This document shows, piece by piece, positions 1 through 9,924 of a DNA stretch of 64,000 nt (position 1 is the first letter of the stretch; the number at the start of each line of letters is the position of its first letter). Both the position numbers and the translations under genes were made by a program. Origin of the DNA: Desulfosporosinus cupriresistens (GTDB taxonomy: Bacteria > Bacillota > Desulfitobacteriia > Desulfitobacteriales > Desulfitobacteriaceae); assembly GCF_001707885.1 (NCBI RefSeq), contig NZ_MASS01000013.1, positions 25,459-89,458 of the forward strand, in the 5' to 3' direction. The notes below the pieces were generated by a model that was not told where the DNA came from, did no database searches, and worked only from the letters and a program-made list of their open reading frames with translations.

Positions 1-150
1 TAGCATACTAAAATAATTGCCCTAGGGGTAATCTAAAGTTGTTTGCCTATGAACCTATGGTATATTAAATTAAGAGTTTAAATAACAAAATCAAGCTTCT
101 TAGATTCAAAGGTGCTAATAGATAACTTTACAGGAGTTGAGGCAACACTT

Positions 151-1821
151 ATGGCATCCCACTCAAAAGTAGGTCGAACAGTGACGATTCTGCACTTGTT
201 TACTGGCTTTCTCCTGGAAATCGCCTGGTATAAACTTTTGCGCAAGTTACATGGTCCTCGCCAGGAGGCTCGGCTACCCCAACTTTATCGTAACCAGGCG
301 ATTCGTTTCCGTGAAACTGCCCTTCACTTAGAAGGATTACTGATCAAAGTCGGGCAGTTTTTTAGCACCCGAGTAGATGTACTGCCCGTAGAATATACCT
401 CAGAACTAGCCCTGCTTCAAGATGAAGTGCCGCCCGTGAGAACTGACCAAATCAAGCACGTGATTTCCACTGAACTTGGCGCTCCGGTGGAAACTATTTT
501 TGCCGAGTTTGGGGACAAGCATATCGCCGCAGCATCCCTGGGACAGGTACACCGGGCCGTCTTGCGTTCCGGAGAAGTTGTCGCCGTAAAAATCTTGCGT
601 CCCCGTATTGAGGAAATTATTAACATTGATCTGACAGCCTTCCGGGGCGTGATCTGGATGTTAAAAGTTTTTACCAAGTGGGAAAAGTACACGGATTTTG
701 ACGACCTCTATGCTGAATTTAGCGCTACGCTCCGAGAAGAACTGGACTACCAACAGGAATTGGCTAATCTGGAACGTTTTCGGGTTAATTTCCAGGGCGA
801 TCCGCTGATTTCAGCGCCGGCTGTTTATCCGAAATACTCCAGGCAGAGGGTTTTAACCTTAGAGTTTGTCGACGGATATAAGGTTACCGACCGAGCCGGT
901 TTGCTGGCCGCAGGACTTGAACCTGAAAAGGTAGCGGGAACCTTAGTCGATGCTTACTTAAAGCAAGCATTAATCCATGGATTTTATCATGCTGATCCGC
1001 ATCCCGGGAATTTGTTTGTGAGACCGGACGGCGGAATCATTTTTATTGATTTTGGGATGGTAGGACGGATTACCGATGCCAACAAACGATCCGTTCGCAA
1101 ACTGATCAGTGGAGTAATCAACAGTGATCCTGAAGAGTTGTCCCAGGCCCTGCAAGAAATGGGGTTTATCAAGCCTGCCGCTAACCTCTTGAGCCTGCAA
1201 AAAGCAATCACCATTTTCCTGGCCGAGCTTAAAGGGGTTCAATTTGAGGAATTAGGGAACTTACAGATTGACAAGTTTCTTGGGGAATTGCGGGAGTTCA
1301 TATATTCCGAACCGTTTCAAATTCCTGCCCACTATACCTTCTTAGGCAGAGCCGTTGGTACTCTGTCCGGGATCGCAGCGGGACTAGACCCCAACATGAA
1401 TATCCTATCCGTGATTAAGCCTTATGCTAAGCAAGTTCTTGGTCAAGACTTCACGCCGTTACAATTGGTTTGGCAAAAGGCAAAGACTGTAGCTCTAGCC
1501 GGCGTGGAAATTCCACCCTTGCTGGAAAAGACTCTAAGGGACTTTCGTACCGGTGACATCCAAGTCAAGGTCGAGATGGGGCCGATTCTTCGGCAATTGA
1601 GGTTTCAAGAAACCTTGGCAAACCGTCTGATGTGGACTGTTTTATTGGCATCTACTGGAATAGGATATAGTATCCTTTTGAGTAACGGACAAGAGAGCTT
1701 GGCCACCAAGTTACTCTATCTGATGGGAGCATTTGCCTTCTTATTAATCAACAACTTGCGTAAACGAGCAGAAAAGCCCCTAAAATGGCATACTCATTCC
1801 CATCGCCGACGTAAGTCCTAG
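151..1821 (+). CDS. UbiB/AarF/ABC1-family atypical kinase
   Basis: This is a membrane-associated atypical protein kinase-like ATPase of the UbiB family, whose members support isoprenoid-quinone or lipid metabolism. Seen here are the family KxGQ motif (KVGQ, near residue 68), an alanine-rich nucleotide loop (AAASLGQVHRA), the lysine in VAVKIL, the catalytic HADPHPGN segment near 284 and the metal-binding IDFG near 302. Two hydrophobic segments lie at the C terminus (about 505-540), as is usual for the family, and the length of 556 residues is normal. I prefer the ATG at 151, which follows a GAGG-like site. A GTG at 112 is in frame but has no ribosome site. The gene stands alone and ends in a shared terminator. 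The substrate cannot be told from sequence. Confidence 0.9.
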   Translation: MASHSKVGRTVTILHLFTGFLLEIAWYKLLRKLHGPRQEARLPQLYRNQAIRFRETALHLEGLLIKVGQFFSTRVDVLPVEYTSELALLQDEVPPVRTDQIKHVISTELGAPVETIFAEFGDKHIAAASLGQVHRAVLRSGEVVAVKILRPRIEEIINIDLTAFRGVIWMLKVFTKWEKYTDFDDLYAEFSATLREELDYQQELANLERFRVNFQGDPLISAPAVYPKYSRQRVLTLEFVDGYKVTDRAGLLAAGLEPEKVAGTLVDAYLKQALIHGFYHADPHPGNLFVRPDGGIIFIDFGMVGRITDANKRSVRKLISGVINSDPEELSQALQEMGFIKPAANLLSLQKAITIFLAELKGVQFEELGNLQIDKFLGELREFIYSEPFQIPAHYTFLGRAVGTLSGIAAGLDPNMNILSVIKPYAKQVLGQDFTPLQLVWQKAKTVALAGVEIPPLLEKTLRDFRTGDIQVKVEMGPILRQLRFQETLANRLMWTVLLASTGIGYSILLSNGQESLATKLLYLMGAFAFLLINNLRKRAEKPLKWHTHSHRRRKS

Positions 1822-1835
1822 GTTCAGGGAAAGTA

Positions 1836-1886
1836 AACAAGACCTCCTTCTGTAGACGGTTATAGTCTACAGAAGGAGGTCTTGTT
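1836..1886. terminator. Bidirectional terminator between convergent genes
   Basis: A perfect 22-bp inverted repeat (1836-1857 and 1865-1886) with a 7-nt loop separates the UbiB-like gene from the convergent cooC gene. It can terminate both transcripts, although the T-runs are short. Confidence 0.8.
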
Positions 1887-1900
1887 CTAAGGTCGGTTTT

Positions 1901-2698
1901 CTACCTAAGAAACGAATCAATTTTATCTTTTATCTTTTCAGCTTCTTGAACAAAACTTTTGCTAAGATCAAACAGATTTTTGCCATAAAAATCAGCATCT
2001 ACAACAACGGGATCATAGAGGAAATGCCCTAAAATCGGCAGAAAATCAATCACCTGTTCGATCTCGGCGAGTTGTCCTTCATGCACTTTGTTTACGACTG
2101 CATAGACTTTTTTGACCCCTAAGTCATTGGCGAGTTTTACCACCGCATGGGCTGTTTCAATACTGCGTCGCCCAGGTTCCACCACAACAATAAACGCATC
2201 CACACCCCTGGCTGTCCCCCGCCCAAAATGTTCCAGTCCTGCTTCCATATCCAGAATAGCAATTTCGTTTCTTTCCATGACAATATGATCCAAGAGACTT
2301 TTTAAGAGGGTACTTTCCGGGCAGGCACAGCCGGTTCCTCCTTGGGTAATCGACCCCATCCGGAGAAGTTTAATCCCTCGATATTCTGCAACATAGGTAT
2401 CTGGAATATCATCTACCCGGGGATTGAGACTGTAAATGGCTCCAATCGTTCCCGGTTCAGCTCCGGTACGTTCTTTAATCAGTTTTCGTTCTTCAGAAAT
2501 AGGAGTTAGCTGGGCTAACAATTCTGGGGGAAATCCTAGAGCCGTTCCTAAATTGGCATCAGGGTCAGCATCTACCGCCAGAACTCTCTGTCCATCTCGA
2601 GCGTACAGATAGCATAATAGTGATGACAACGTCGTTTTACCCACGCCACCTTTACCAGAGATGGCAATCTTAATGCTTTTCTCCCTCATAATACTCAC
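1901..2698 (-). CDS. cooC: CO dehydrogenase maturation ATPase CooC
   Basis: CooC is a cytoplasmic MinD/ParA-type ATPase that helps insert nickel into the C-cluster of CO dehydrogenase. The deviant Walker A motif GKGGVGKTT lies close to the N terminus, and a CxC motif (GCACPES, near residue 125) matches the metal-binding cysteine pair of the CooC dimer. The length of 265 residues is normal. It lies 8 bp downstream of cooS on the same strand and is probably co-transcribed. The start is either GTG at 2698 or ATG at 2689; both follow an AGGACAGGG stretch. Confidence 0.9.
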   Translation of the reverse strand: MSIMREKSIKIAISGKGGVGKTTLSSLLCYLYARDGQRVLAVDADPDANLGTALGFPPELLAQLTPISEERKLIKERTGAEPGTIGAIYSLNPRVDDIPDTYVAEYRGIKLLRMGSITQGGTGCACPESTLLKSLLDHIVMERNEIAILDMEAGLEHFGRGTARGVDAFIVVVEPGRRSIETAHAVVKLANDLGVKKVYAVVNKVHEGQLAEIEQVIDFLPILGHFLYDPVVVDADFYGKNLFDLSKSFVQEAEKIKDKIDSFLR

Positions 2699-2706
2699 CC
2701 TGTCCT

Positions 2707-4671
2707 TTATTTTACGGCACTTTCCTTAATTTCCGGACAAACAAGTCCCAAAGCCTTGCGTTTTTGCATAATACGAGCAATCATTGTTTGGGCAGCCTGA
2801 ATTGGGTCCGCTTCGTAAATTAGTTTTCCCCCGAAAAGCTCATCGGTAGTCACGGAAAACTCGCCTTTATTCGCTGTAAGGGCCTGTTCTACCAGCGGTG
2901 AACCGGTAATAGGTGCATTAACCCCGATGTGAACATCCACTCCCTGAGCGATAAAGAAGGTTCCAATCGATAAGGCTTTGGGACTATGATTTTCAGGACT
3001 GGAGCCTGCCACGGGTAATTCTCTCACAGCTACACCCATTCTATTGGCTAATGCAACCAGCAAATCATCAATCCTGGAATTATCAACACAACTTCCCATG
3101 TGAAGAGCTGGAGGTAAGGCCGGTAAACCGTTTGCTTGCCCAATGGCTGTCAGAACATTGGCTAGTTTTTCACCGCAATATTGCAAGCCATCAGGGGACA
3201 ATAAGCCATTTTTCCCTAAGGAGTGAGCTGAACATCCGGTAGCAACAATTAATACATTATTTCTCATAAGCTCTTTGGCCACTTCCGTATTAGCCCAGTC
3301 TTGTTTTACTTTAGGATTTGTGCAGCCGACAATAGCAACAACTCCTAAGATATCACCTTGAGCAATAGCTTCTATCAAGGGGAGTAAAGGATCTGGCCCA
3401 TTTAAAGCGGCCAAAAGCTCCACAATCTGCTCAACGGAAAAACCTGCGTAGGCTTCTACGGTATCTCCTGGAATCTGGACTTTAGATTGGTCTCTCTCCG
3501 GATAGTGGGCAAGAGCTCGACGGACAATCTCCTCTCCCATTTTATCGGCATCTTCCGGTGTCCAATCCACATGGCTTGCTCCTTCTATCTTAATATTGGG
3601 CAAGGTGGAAATAAGTTCTGTGTGATAGCATTGCGCCACTTGAACCAGGCCAGGCATGATACATTGAGCATCGACCACCATGGCCTCTAAGGCACCGGTA
3701 ATAATCGCTAATTCCTGACTCGCATAGTTTGTCGCTACGGCAACCCCTTGACGCATTAAAAGTTCATTAGCACTGCAACAAATCCCTACAATGTTAATTC
3801 CTTTTGCCCCTAATGCTTTGGCCTCATTATTTAACTTTCGGCTCCACTCCAGGATCTTTTCCGAGACCATTGGAATATGACCATGCACGGCAATATTTAC
3901 ATAATCCTCTTTAATAACACCCATTCTGTATTGGGTTTTGACAAGCCGTGGCGTACCAAACAAAATATCCTGGAGATCCGTAGAAAGATGCAAGCCATCA
4001 TATCCTTCGACTAATCCCATTTTCATAATTTCCAATAAAAGGCTAACCGGATCACTCTCACAGCCCATAGCCGTTTTATTAATGGCATTGGCTATTTCTA
4101 AATGAGCGTTGGAGGGCAATATATTCAGTTTTTCCCAGGTTTCAATCGATTGGTCTGGGGCCCGAAGACGTAGCCAGTGAGACACTCCGGATTGTTGTTG
4201 AAAATCTTGTAAAGCGATTAAAGCAACTTCCTGGGCTAATTTATCTAACTCTACGCCATCCACTGTTAATCCCAGTTTCTTGCCAATACTGATAAGTTTT
4301 TCTTTCCCCTTAATTTCATAGGGAGCTTTCCCTTCAGCGGTTTCTAAAAGGGTGTGCAGGATCTCCCGAGCATGTTCTACGTGAGGAGTCGTGCCTTCCA
4401 CAATCAGTGACAGTAAATTACGAGCCACAATCTGGTCTGCTGTAGCCCCACAAACTCCACGTTTTACCCCTTTATTCCCATTAAAGGTCACTCGGCAGGG
4501 CCCTTGAAGACAACGGCGGCAGCAAACACCCGTTAAGCCAAATTTACAATGGGGCTCTTGCTCCTTCGCCCTTTGAAAAGCTGTCTCAATATTTTCTTGT
4601 TCTGCTTTCACTAATAATTCCTGAACTCCGGTATCCATTGAAAGATCAGTAATTAATACTTGTCTTGACAT
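2707..4671 (-). CDS. cooS: Anaerobic Ni-Fe carbon monoxide dehydrogenase, CooS
   Basis: CooS is the catalytic subunit that interconverts CO and CO2. The N terminus carries the cysteine-rich segment CCRRCLQGPCR followed by GVCGA, which supplies the B- and D-cluster ligands. Further on are conserved C-cluster regions such as GICCSANELL, GCTNPKVKQD, ATGCSAHS and GSCVDNSR. The protein is 654 residues, normal for monofunctional CooS. I chose ATG 4671 because AAGGAGAGG precedes it; an upstream in-frame ATG at 4716 lacks a site. No acetyl-CoA synthase, hydrogenase or CooF gene is next to it, so the electron acceptor is not given by the neighbourhood. The CooA-like gene directly upstream suggests CO-dependent control. 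Confidence 0.95.
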   Translation of the reverse strand: MSRQVLITDLSMDTGVQELLVKAEQENIETAFQRAKEQEPHCKFGLTGVCCRRCLQGPCRVTFNGNKGVKRGVCGATADQIVARNLLSLIVEGTTPHVEHAREILHTLLETAEGKAPYEIKGKEKLISIGKKLGLTVDGVELDKLAQEVALIALQDFQQQSGVSHWLRLRAPDQSIETWEKLNILPSNAHLEIANAINKTAMGCESDPVSLLLEIMKMGLVEGYDGLHLSTDLQDILFGTPRLVKTQYRMGVIKEDYVNIAVHGHIPMVSEKILEWSRKLNNEAKALGAKGINIVGICCSANELLMRQGVAVATNYASQELAIITGALEAMVVDAQCIMPGLVQVAQCYHTELISTLPNIKIEGASHVDWTPEDADKMGEEIVRRALAHYPERDQSKVQIPGDTVEAYAGFSVEQIVELLAALNGPDPLLPLIEAIAQGDILGVVAIVGCTNPKVKQDWANTEVAKELMRNNVLIVATGCSAHSLGKNGLLSPDGLQYCGEKLANVLTAIGQANGLPALPPALHMGSCVDNSRIDDLLVALANRMGVAVRELPVAGSSPENHSPKALSIGTFFIAQGVDVHIGVNAPITGSPLVEQALTANKGEFSVTTDELFGGKLIYEADPIQAAQTMIARIMQKRKALGLVCPEIKESAVK

Positions 4672-4732
4672 CGTATCCTCTCCTTGTCGAAAAAGTTTCT
4701 CTTCTCTGACAATCATCTTAGGGCATTACAAA

Positions 4733-4763
4733 TAAAAAAACCATCAAATATCTGACGGTTTTC
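4733..4763 (-). terminator. Intrinsic terminator between cooA and cooS
   Basis: On the minus strand a stem with arms 4737-4746 and 4753-4762 (one G-U pair) is followed directly by seven T residues. It lies after the cooA stop and about 60 bp before the cooS start. cooS therefore probably has its own promoter, or is reached by read-through. Confidence 0.7.
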
Positions 4764-4785
4764 ATACTTTTTCGACAATATAAAT

Positions 4786-5451
4786 CTATTCTGTTCTTCC
4801 TCCCAATTCTTGCAACTTTAGCATATTCAACAAAAACACGGTTTTGCGATTACGTCTTATAACCCCATCCCTTTCCCAGCGATTCAAGAGCATGGAAGCG
4901 GTCTGCCGAGAACTCCCAACGGCTAGGGCTATATCTTCCACCGATAAACCTAGATTGATAAACGTGCCCTCTTGTCCAACAACTCCCTTTTCCTTGGCTG
5001 CATCCAGTAAAAAGCGAGCTAGACGTTTATCGATATCCAGGAAAGCCAGATTTTCAATAATACGCAGTGTATTCCCTAAGCTGTCTCCTAAAGCCTTAAC
5101 CATACTAATGAGTATGGCAGGGTTATTAAGCATAAAAAGATGAAAAGCCTGAGCATTGATTGTTAAGATCTTGGTAGCTTCTCTCGCTTCGGCGAAGGTT
5201 TTGGAATGACTGCTATAAATATCACCTTGTTCTAAAAAGGCGACGGTAAATTCTTTTCCATCTGGATAGGCAAGATAAATGCGTACTTTACCTTCCAGCA
5301 CGATCATGATGAAATTGTCCTTGCTATCAGGTTCAAAGATATTTTTATTCTTTTTATAATCTCTTTCCCGGGCATTGCCTTGAAGAATTTCCAATTGTTC
5401 ATCGCTTAAAGTTCTTAATAGTGGAATTTTCTTCAGTTCATTTAAATTCAT
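4786..5451 (-). CDS. cooA: CooA-like CO-sensing Crp/Fnr-family regulator
   Basis: This is a 221-residue CRP/FNR-family activator, the same size as CooA heme proteins. The segment RIYLAYPDGKEFTVAFLEQG followed by DIYSSHSK aligns with the heme-ligand region of CooA, and the histidine falls at residue 82, where I recall the heme histidine of Carboxydothermus CooA. The C-terminal helix-turn-helix contains SSRQTASMLLNRW, close to the CooA recognition helix SSRQT. The cysteine usually two residues before the histidine is serine here. ATG 5451 is preferred because GGAG lies 10 bp upstream; the frame is open to 5490. Its place directly before cooS supports a CO-sensing role, but binding of heme is inferred. 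Confidence 0.75.
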   Translation of the reverse strand: MNLNELKKIPLLRTLSDEQLEILQGNARERDYKKNKNIFEPDSKDNFIMIVLEGKVRIYLAYPDGKEFTVAFLEQGDIYSSHSKTFAEAREATKILTINAQAFHLFMLNNPAILISMVKALGDSLGNTLRIIENLAFLDIDKRLARFLLDAAKEKGVVGQEGTFINLGLSVEDIALAVGSSRQTASMLLNRWERDGVIRRNRKTVFLLNMLKLQELGGRTE

Positions 5452-5649
5452 GTAGACAGAACTCCTAGCGTCTTTAATACTCAAGTACATCGATTAATTA
5501 TATCATACAGGATATAAGCTCCACCAACTTCACTAGCCGTGATGTCCCTTCTCATCATTCAACCATGGTAAATCAAGTTGTTACTTGCATTGCCCCCCGC
5601 CATTTTACCGGGATATCTTGGGCATGACTACTGATTGGAACGGCGAGGT

Positions 5650-6228
5650 TCAATTAAGTCGGATACTATTGACATTTACATTTCCATTTTTTATTTCTAA
5701 TTGCCCTTTTAAGTGAGGAACATCTTTTAGCTTTTCTGATGTAGAATAAAACTCGAAGTTATAAATTCCATTACTAACCTTCTTCGTTAGACTTTCATAC
5801 CAAACGTCATAGCCTTGCCCAACATAATTTATATCTCCATTAGCTTTTAGTAGTTGATGAGTTTCCCAATTATTTTTAGCAACATTTGGATTATCTTTAT
5901 AATCGTCAAATACTACATTTCCGTCCTTTGTCAATATGAAATCAAATGTATGGGTATTGGGAAATACTAGTTCAATATTTTCAGATGAGTTATTTATTAT
6001 CATAAATTTCATCATGGATATATTATGAGTTAGGTCTAATGAATATTGCAAATTACTTTTTACCTGATTTCTCACCGTCCCAACACTTGTGGTACTTGAT
6101 TTTTCAACAGGTACAACCGACTCTCCACTAGGGACGGTTGATTGGTCAACTTGGACATTAGGTTTTGAACTACAGCCTATAAAGCTTAACGATAACAACA
6201 ATGCAAGTACCCAAAAAAGCTTTTTCAT
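5650..6228 (-). CDS. Lipoprotein with BsuPI-like domain
   Basis: The 192-residue product starts with a lipoprotein signal peptide (hydrophobic run ending in the lipobox FIGC), so it should be anchored outside the membrane. The remainder resembles the BsuPI (intracellular proteinase inhibitor) beta-sandwich fold: the segments MKFMIINNSSENIELVFPN and GIYNFEFYS are typical of that domain. ATG 6228 is supported by a GGTGGAGG site upstream. Despite the domain name, protease inhibition is not shown for most lipoprotein members. It stands alone between intergenic stretches. Confidence 0.7.
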   Translation of the reverse strand: MKKLFWVLALLLSLSFIGCSSKPNVQVDQSTVPSGESVVPVEKSSTTSVGTVRNQVKSNLQYSLDLTHNISMMKFMIINNSSENIELVFPNTHTFDFILTKDGNVVFDDYKDNPNVAKNNWETHQLLKANGDINYVGQGYDVWYESLTKKVSNGIYNFEFYSTSEKLKDVPHLKGQLEIKNGNVNVNSIRLN

Positions 6229-6386
6229 TTTGATACCTCCACCACTTAGCACTATATATCCCTCCTCTTATGGCAAAAATCTAACGGTTATTACATCGAT
6301 ATAAAATTATTTTACATTATCCTACATTGAGTCATGGTTTAAGAATAACGTACTTTTTCCGCTCATTACAGATGACTAGGGAACCT

Positions 6387-6575
6387 TTATTCTTCCTTTT
6401 CAAATACTAAATCATATTTTTTAATAACCCCAACAATATTAAAGACTGTTGGGATAGCAGTGACAAATCTCCAGCCTTCTTTACTATATTCATCGATCAT
6501 CTTCCTATGTTTACCAAATGAGAAATAGCCTGCTGCCTTCGATTCTACATAAATATACTTATAAATTTGAAACAC
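6387..6575 (-). CDS. DUF4177-type small protein
   Basis: This 62-residue protein has the layout of DUF4177 proteins: an aromatic N-terminal strand (KYIYVESKAAG), a helix containing IDEYSKEGWRFV, and a final strand. The GWRFV segment is the best family marker. Translation appears to start at GTG 6575, close after GGAGAGGA. Function is unknown, and it is alone between two noncoding stretches. Confidence 0.55.
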   Translation of the reverse strand: MFQIYKYIYVESKAAGYFSFGKHRKMIDEYSKEGWRFVTAIPTVFNIVGVIKKYDLVFEKEE

Positions 6576-6976
6576 TCCTCTCCACTTTCATCCATACATA
6601 AGTATTAGACACCCGCTTCCCATTATCCTACTTTTTGCGCCTTTATCCTGGTTTGTCATAACTTCCACTTAGCCTAATGGGAAGCTGATTCGCCAACAAT
6701 AAACAAATTACCTTTCTAGGGCTTGTTACGTATATTTTCTATACCGAGAGAAAACCTACAAATTAATGCGGTCTCTCTCTCGGTATATCAGCTCAGCTAG
6801 TCCAAAGGACATTGTGAAACGCCAACTATTTGAAAAGGATGCTCTCCAAACCACCCAACTGATAACGGCCCACAATTTGTATGTAAGCGTTTGAAACAGC
6901 TTAAGAGGCCCTAACACAATATGGTATGTTGTATTAGGTGTTTTGACTTTAATGGAATTAATTTTTGTTATGGTTA
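6576..6976. other. 401-bp intergenic stretch with a long hairpin
   Basis: No convincing gene is seen. A 74-codon frame (6756-6980, minus) overlaps the permease stop but shows no family features. An 11-bp perfect inverted repeat (6741-6751 with 6776-6786) may end the permease transcript, though it lacks a T-run. Confidence 0.4.
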
Positions 6977-8395
6977 TCATCGCTTTGCAGGGACACTGGG
7001 CTTAGTAGCTGCAGGGGCTATTACGCGCGTCACCTTTTTCATGCCGAATCCATAATATGAAGCAACTAAAAGACCAAACCAGATTGGGGCAATATATAGG
7101 GCAATGCGGGTACCTTCATTAAAGAACATGACCACCGCGACAAGAGCCAAGAAAAGCATACATACCCAGTTTGATACGGGAGAATGAGGCATAGGATACT
7201 TAATCTTTATAATCTGCTCAGCAGTCAAGCTTTCCCGATATTTCAGTTGAATCATCAAAATGACTCCCCATATCCAGAGTGCACCGAAAGTAGCTACACT
7301 AGTAACATAGGTAAACACTTGTGCAGGAACCAGATAATTAAGCACTACACCAATCAACAAGAACGCAGCTGACACTAAGATACCATTTTTGGGAACACTC
7401 TGATTATTCAATTTACTAAACATCACCGGCGCCTTACCTTGGAGTGACAAATTATAAAGCATCCGTCCTGTACTAAAAAGCCCGCTGTTACAAGAAGACA
7501 GCGCCGCTGTCAGCACCACGAAATTAATAATTCCAGCAGCTGACCGTATTCCAATCTTACTGAAGGTTAAAACAAAGGGGCTACCAATGGTACCGATTTG
7601 ATCCCACGGATATAAAGACATAATAACAAACAACGAGCCAACATAGAAAATCAAAATCCGCCAAAATACTTTATCGATAGCCGCAGGCAATGTTTTTTCT
7701 GGGTTCTTAGCTTCACCTGCTGTAACGCCAATCAATTCGATACCTAAATATGCGAACATGACCATAACCAGAGACATACACATACCAGTGACACCATGTG
7801 GGAAGAAACCACCATGTGACCACAGATTGGAAATCCCAATTGCTATACCACCATTGCCGATACCTAAGAAAATCATGGCTGCACCAGCAATAATCATGGC
7901 AATAATCGTTACAACTTTTATCAGGGCAAACCAAAACTCAAATTCACCAAAGAGACGAACACTAATTAAATTAACACCTGTCATGATAACAAGAGCCAAT
8001 AAAGCAGGAATCCATTGAGCAACTTCAGGCAACCAGTAATGAACATAAACCCCCACTGCAGTAATTTCTGCCATACACGTAACCACCCACATAAACCAGT
8101 AAGTCCAGCCAGTAATATAACCGTTAAGTGGTCCCAAGAAAGTATTCGCGTGTGCGCTAAACGTACCAGAAACCGGATATTCAACGGCTACTTCGCCCAG
8201 CGCCCGCATAATATAAAACATAACGATACCTGCCAAGAAATACATAAACAATATTGATGGACCAGCAGTTTTTAACGCGGCGCCAGAACCAAGGAACAAC
8301 CCTACACCAACAGCCCCACCAAGTGCAATCAATTGAATATGACGTTCTTCTAAGCCACGGTGTAAATCCTCATGCAATGCATTATTGTTTTCCAC
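6977..8395 (-). CDS. APC-family amino acid permease (probable alanine/serine/glycine uptake)
   Basis: This is a 472-residue, about 12-helix amino acid:proton symporter of the AAT branch of the APC superfamily. The N-terminal signature GLEERHIQLIALGGAVGVGL followed by FLGSGAAL, then KTAGPSIL and GEVAVEYPVSGTF, is typical of CycA, AroP and GabP-like carriers. It lies 228 bp downstream of alanine dehydrogenase on the same strand, which suggests import of alanine or a related amino acid for deamination. Exact substrate specificity cannot be read from the sequence. It probably shares the sigma-54 promoter of ald. Confidence 0.85.
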   Translation of the reverse strand: MENNNALHEDLHRGLEERHIQLIALGGAVGVGLFLGSGAALKTAGPSILFMYFLAGIVMFYIMRALGEVAVEYPVSGTFSAHANTFLGPLNGYITGWTYWFMWVVTCMAEITAVGVYVHYWLPEVAQWIPALLALVIMTGVNLISVRLFGEFEFWFALIKVVTIIAMIIAGAAMIFLGIGNGGIAIGISNLWSHGGFFPHGVTGMCMSLVMVMFAYLGIELIGVTAGEAKNPEKTLPAAIDKVFWRILIFYVGSLFVIMSLYPWDQIGTIGSPFVLTFSKIGIRSAAGIINFVVLTAALSSCNSGLFSTGRMLYNLSLQGKAPVMFSKLNNQSVPKNGILVSAAFLLIGVVLNYLVPAQVFTYVTSVATFGALWIWGVILMIQLKYRESLTAEQIIKIKYPMPHSPVSNWVCMLFLALVAVVMFFNEGTRIALYIAPIWFGLLVASYYGFGMKKVTRVIAPAATKPSVPAKR

Positions 8396-8623
8396 AAACT
8401 TACGCCTCCAGTTATTCGATTTTATAGCCAGTATTTTCTATTTTTTCTGATAACTCCCCTGAAAAAGAAAACATACCCATGATACAAACGTGAGCATGTT
8501 TTTTAATCAAACTGATTTACAAAGATTAAAACTTATATCGAAGTTTCCCACGGCAAGTAAAGAAGAGCTAAGACTTCCGCCTTGGTCAGTGTGTGGCTCA
8601 AGCCTTAGTATTCTTATCACTAA

Positions 8624-9775
8624 TTATCTTGCTGCAGGCAATGATTTTTCTGGGTTCTGAGCCAGGATTTCTTCTACTGGTGTATAAGGTAGATTTTGAT
8701 CATCAGCTACAGCCTTAAAGGTTACCTGGCCATTATAAACATTAAGCCCACGTGCTAATCCAGCATCCTCCTTAAGAGCTTGGTGCCAACCATTATTGGC
8801 GATTTTCAAAGCATATGGGAGTGTAGCATTCGTTAAAGCAAAGGTGGAAGTACGCGACACTGCGCCAGGCATATTGGCAACTGAATAATGCGCTACACCA
8901 TACTTCATATAGGTAGGATCGCTATGAGTGGTGACCCGGTCAATGGTCGCAATAGAACCGCCTTGGTCAATGGCTACATCAACAATCACCGAACCAGCTT
9001 CCATGGATTTGACCATTTCTTCACTCACAAGCTTAGGAGCTTTAGCACCAGGAATCAGCACTGCCCCGACCAAAAGATCAGCTTTTGCAACCCACTTTCC
9101 GATATTATAACTGTTGGACATGACCGTCGTGACTCTACCACCAAAAATATCATCCAGATAAGCAAGACGGTCGCCTGAGTTATCAATAATCGTAACCCGG
9201 GCACCCATACCAACAGCCATTTTAGCTGCATTGGTGCCTACAACACCACCACCAATAATGACAACTTGGGCTGATTCTACGCCAGGTACGCCACCTAAGA
9301 GGATACCTTTGCCATTCCAAGGTTTTTCTAGCATTTGTGCGCCAATTTGCACTGCCATACGGCCCGCAACTTCGCTCATAGGGGATAAGAGAGGCAAGGT
9401 ATTATTCCGTCCTACAATGGTTTCATAAGCAATGCCAATGACCTTTTTCTCCAGCATTGCTTTAGTAAGCGCAGCCTCAGGTGCTAAATGCAAGTATGTG
9501 AATAAGATTTGCCCTTCGTGAAATAAATCATATTCCGCAGCTAATGGTTCTTTCACTTTGATAATCATTTCCGAACGATCAAATAACTCTTTCTTGTCAT
9601 CAATGATGGTTGCGCCAACTTCAGTATAACTTTCATCTGAAAAACCACTGCCCAAGCCGGCACTATGCTCAACTAATACTGTATGCCCTGCTCTGCACAA
9701 ATCTTCTGCGCCTGCTGGAGTCAGCCCTACACGGTTTTCATTGTTTTTAATTTCCTTTACAACACCAATAATCAT
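8624..9775 (-). CDS. ald: Alanine dehydrogenase
   Basis: NAD-dependent alanine dehydrogenase deaminates L-alanine to pyruvate and ammonium. The N terminus [20 protein letters not shown] is the family signature with its substrate-binding arginine. The Rossmann motif [18 protein letters not shown] lies near residue 175, and DVAIDQGG is conserved. At 383 residues it is slightly longer than usual (about 371) through a short C-terminal tail. A strong sigma-54 promoter lies about 85 bp upstream and a TyrR-like activator gene is adjacent, so expression is probably induced by an amino acid. Confidence 0.95.
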   Translation of the reverse strand: MIIGVVKEIKNNENRVGLTPAGAEDLCRAGHTVLVEHSAGLGSGFSDESYTEVGATIIDDKKELFDRSEMIIKVKEPLAAEYDLFHEGQILFTYLHLAPEAALTKAMLEKKVIGIAYETIVGRNNTLPLLSPMSEVAGRMAVQIGAQMLEKPWNGKGILLGGVPGVESAQVVIIGGGVVGTNAAKMAVGMGARVTIIDNSGDRLAYLDDIFGGRVTTVMSNSYNIGKWVAKADLLVGAVLIPGAKAPKLVSEEMVKSMEAGSVIVDVAIDQGGSIATIDRVTTHSDPTYMKYGVAHYSVANMPGAVSRTSTFALTNATLPYALKIANNGWHQALKEDAGLARGLNVYNGQVTFKAVADDQNLPYTPVEEILAQNPEKSLPAAR

Positions 9776-9858
9776 GATTAATCCCCCTTATTTCTTCTTG
9801 CATCATACACTGTTTGCGGTTCTCTAAATCCACCTTTATCTTCCTGTCGACTTATTAA

Positions 9859-9874
9859 TGCAAGAAGCGTGCCA
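9859..9874 (-). promoter_or_regulatory. Sigma-54 (-24/-12) promoter of ald
   Basis: The minus strand reads TGGCACGCTTCTTGCA, an exact match to TGGCAC-N5-TTGCW. The expected start is roughly 10-12 bp further downstream, about 75 bp before the ald start codon. A GAFTGA-bearing activator gene lies directly upstream, which fits well. Confidence 0.85.
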
Positions 9875-9924
9875 ATTCTCCAACGCCCATTCTGTCTGAA
9901 TTAACTATAATTATCTGTTTGTTC

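Noticed and set aside
4683..4716. TTGTC / GACAA inverted half-sites before cooS as a CooA operator
   Set aside because: The half-sites are about 19 bp apart, whereas known CooA sites have about 6 bp between them. They also overlap the leader next to the ribosome site.
6756..6980. 74-codon frame overlapping the permease stop
   Set aside because: It has no recognised family and no ribosome site, and it includes a long palindrome. It was treated as noncoding.
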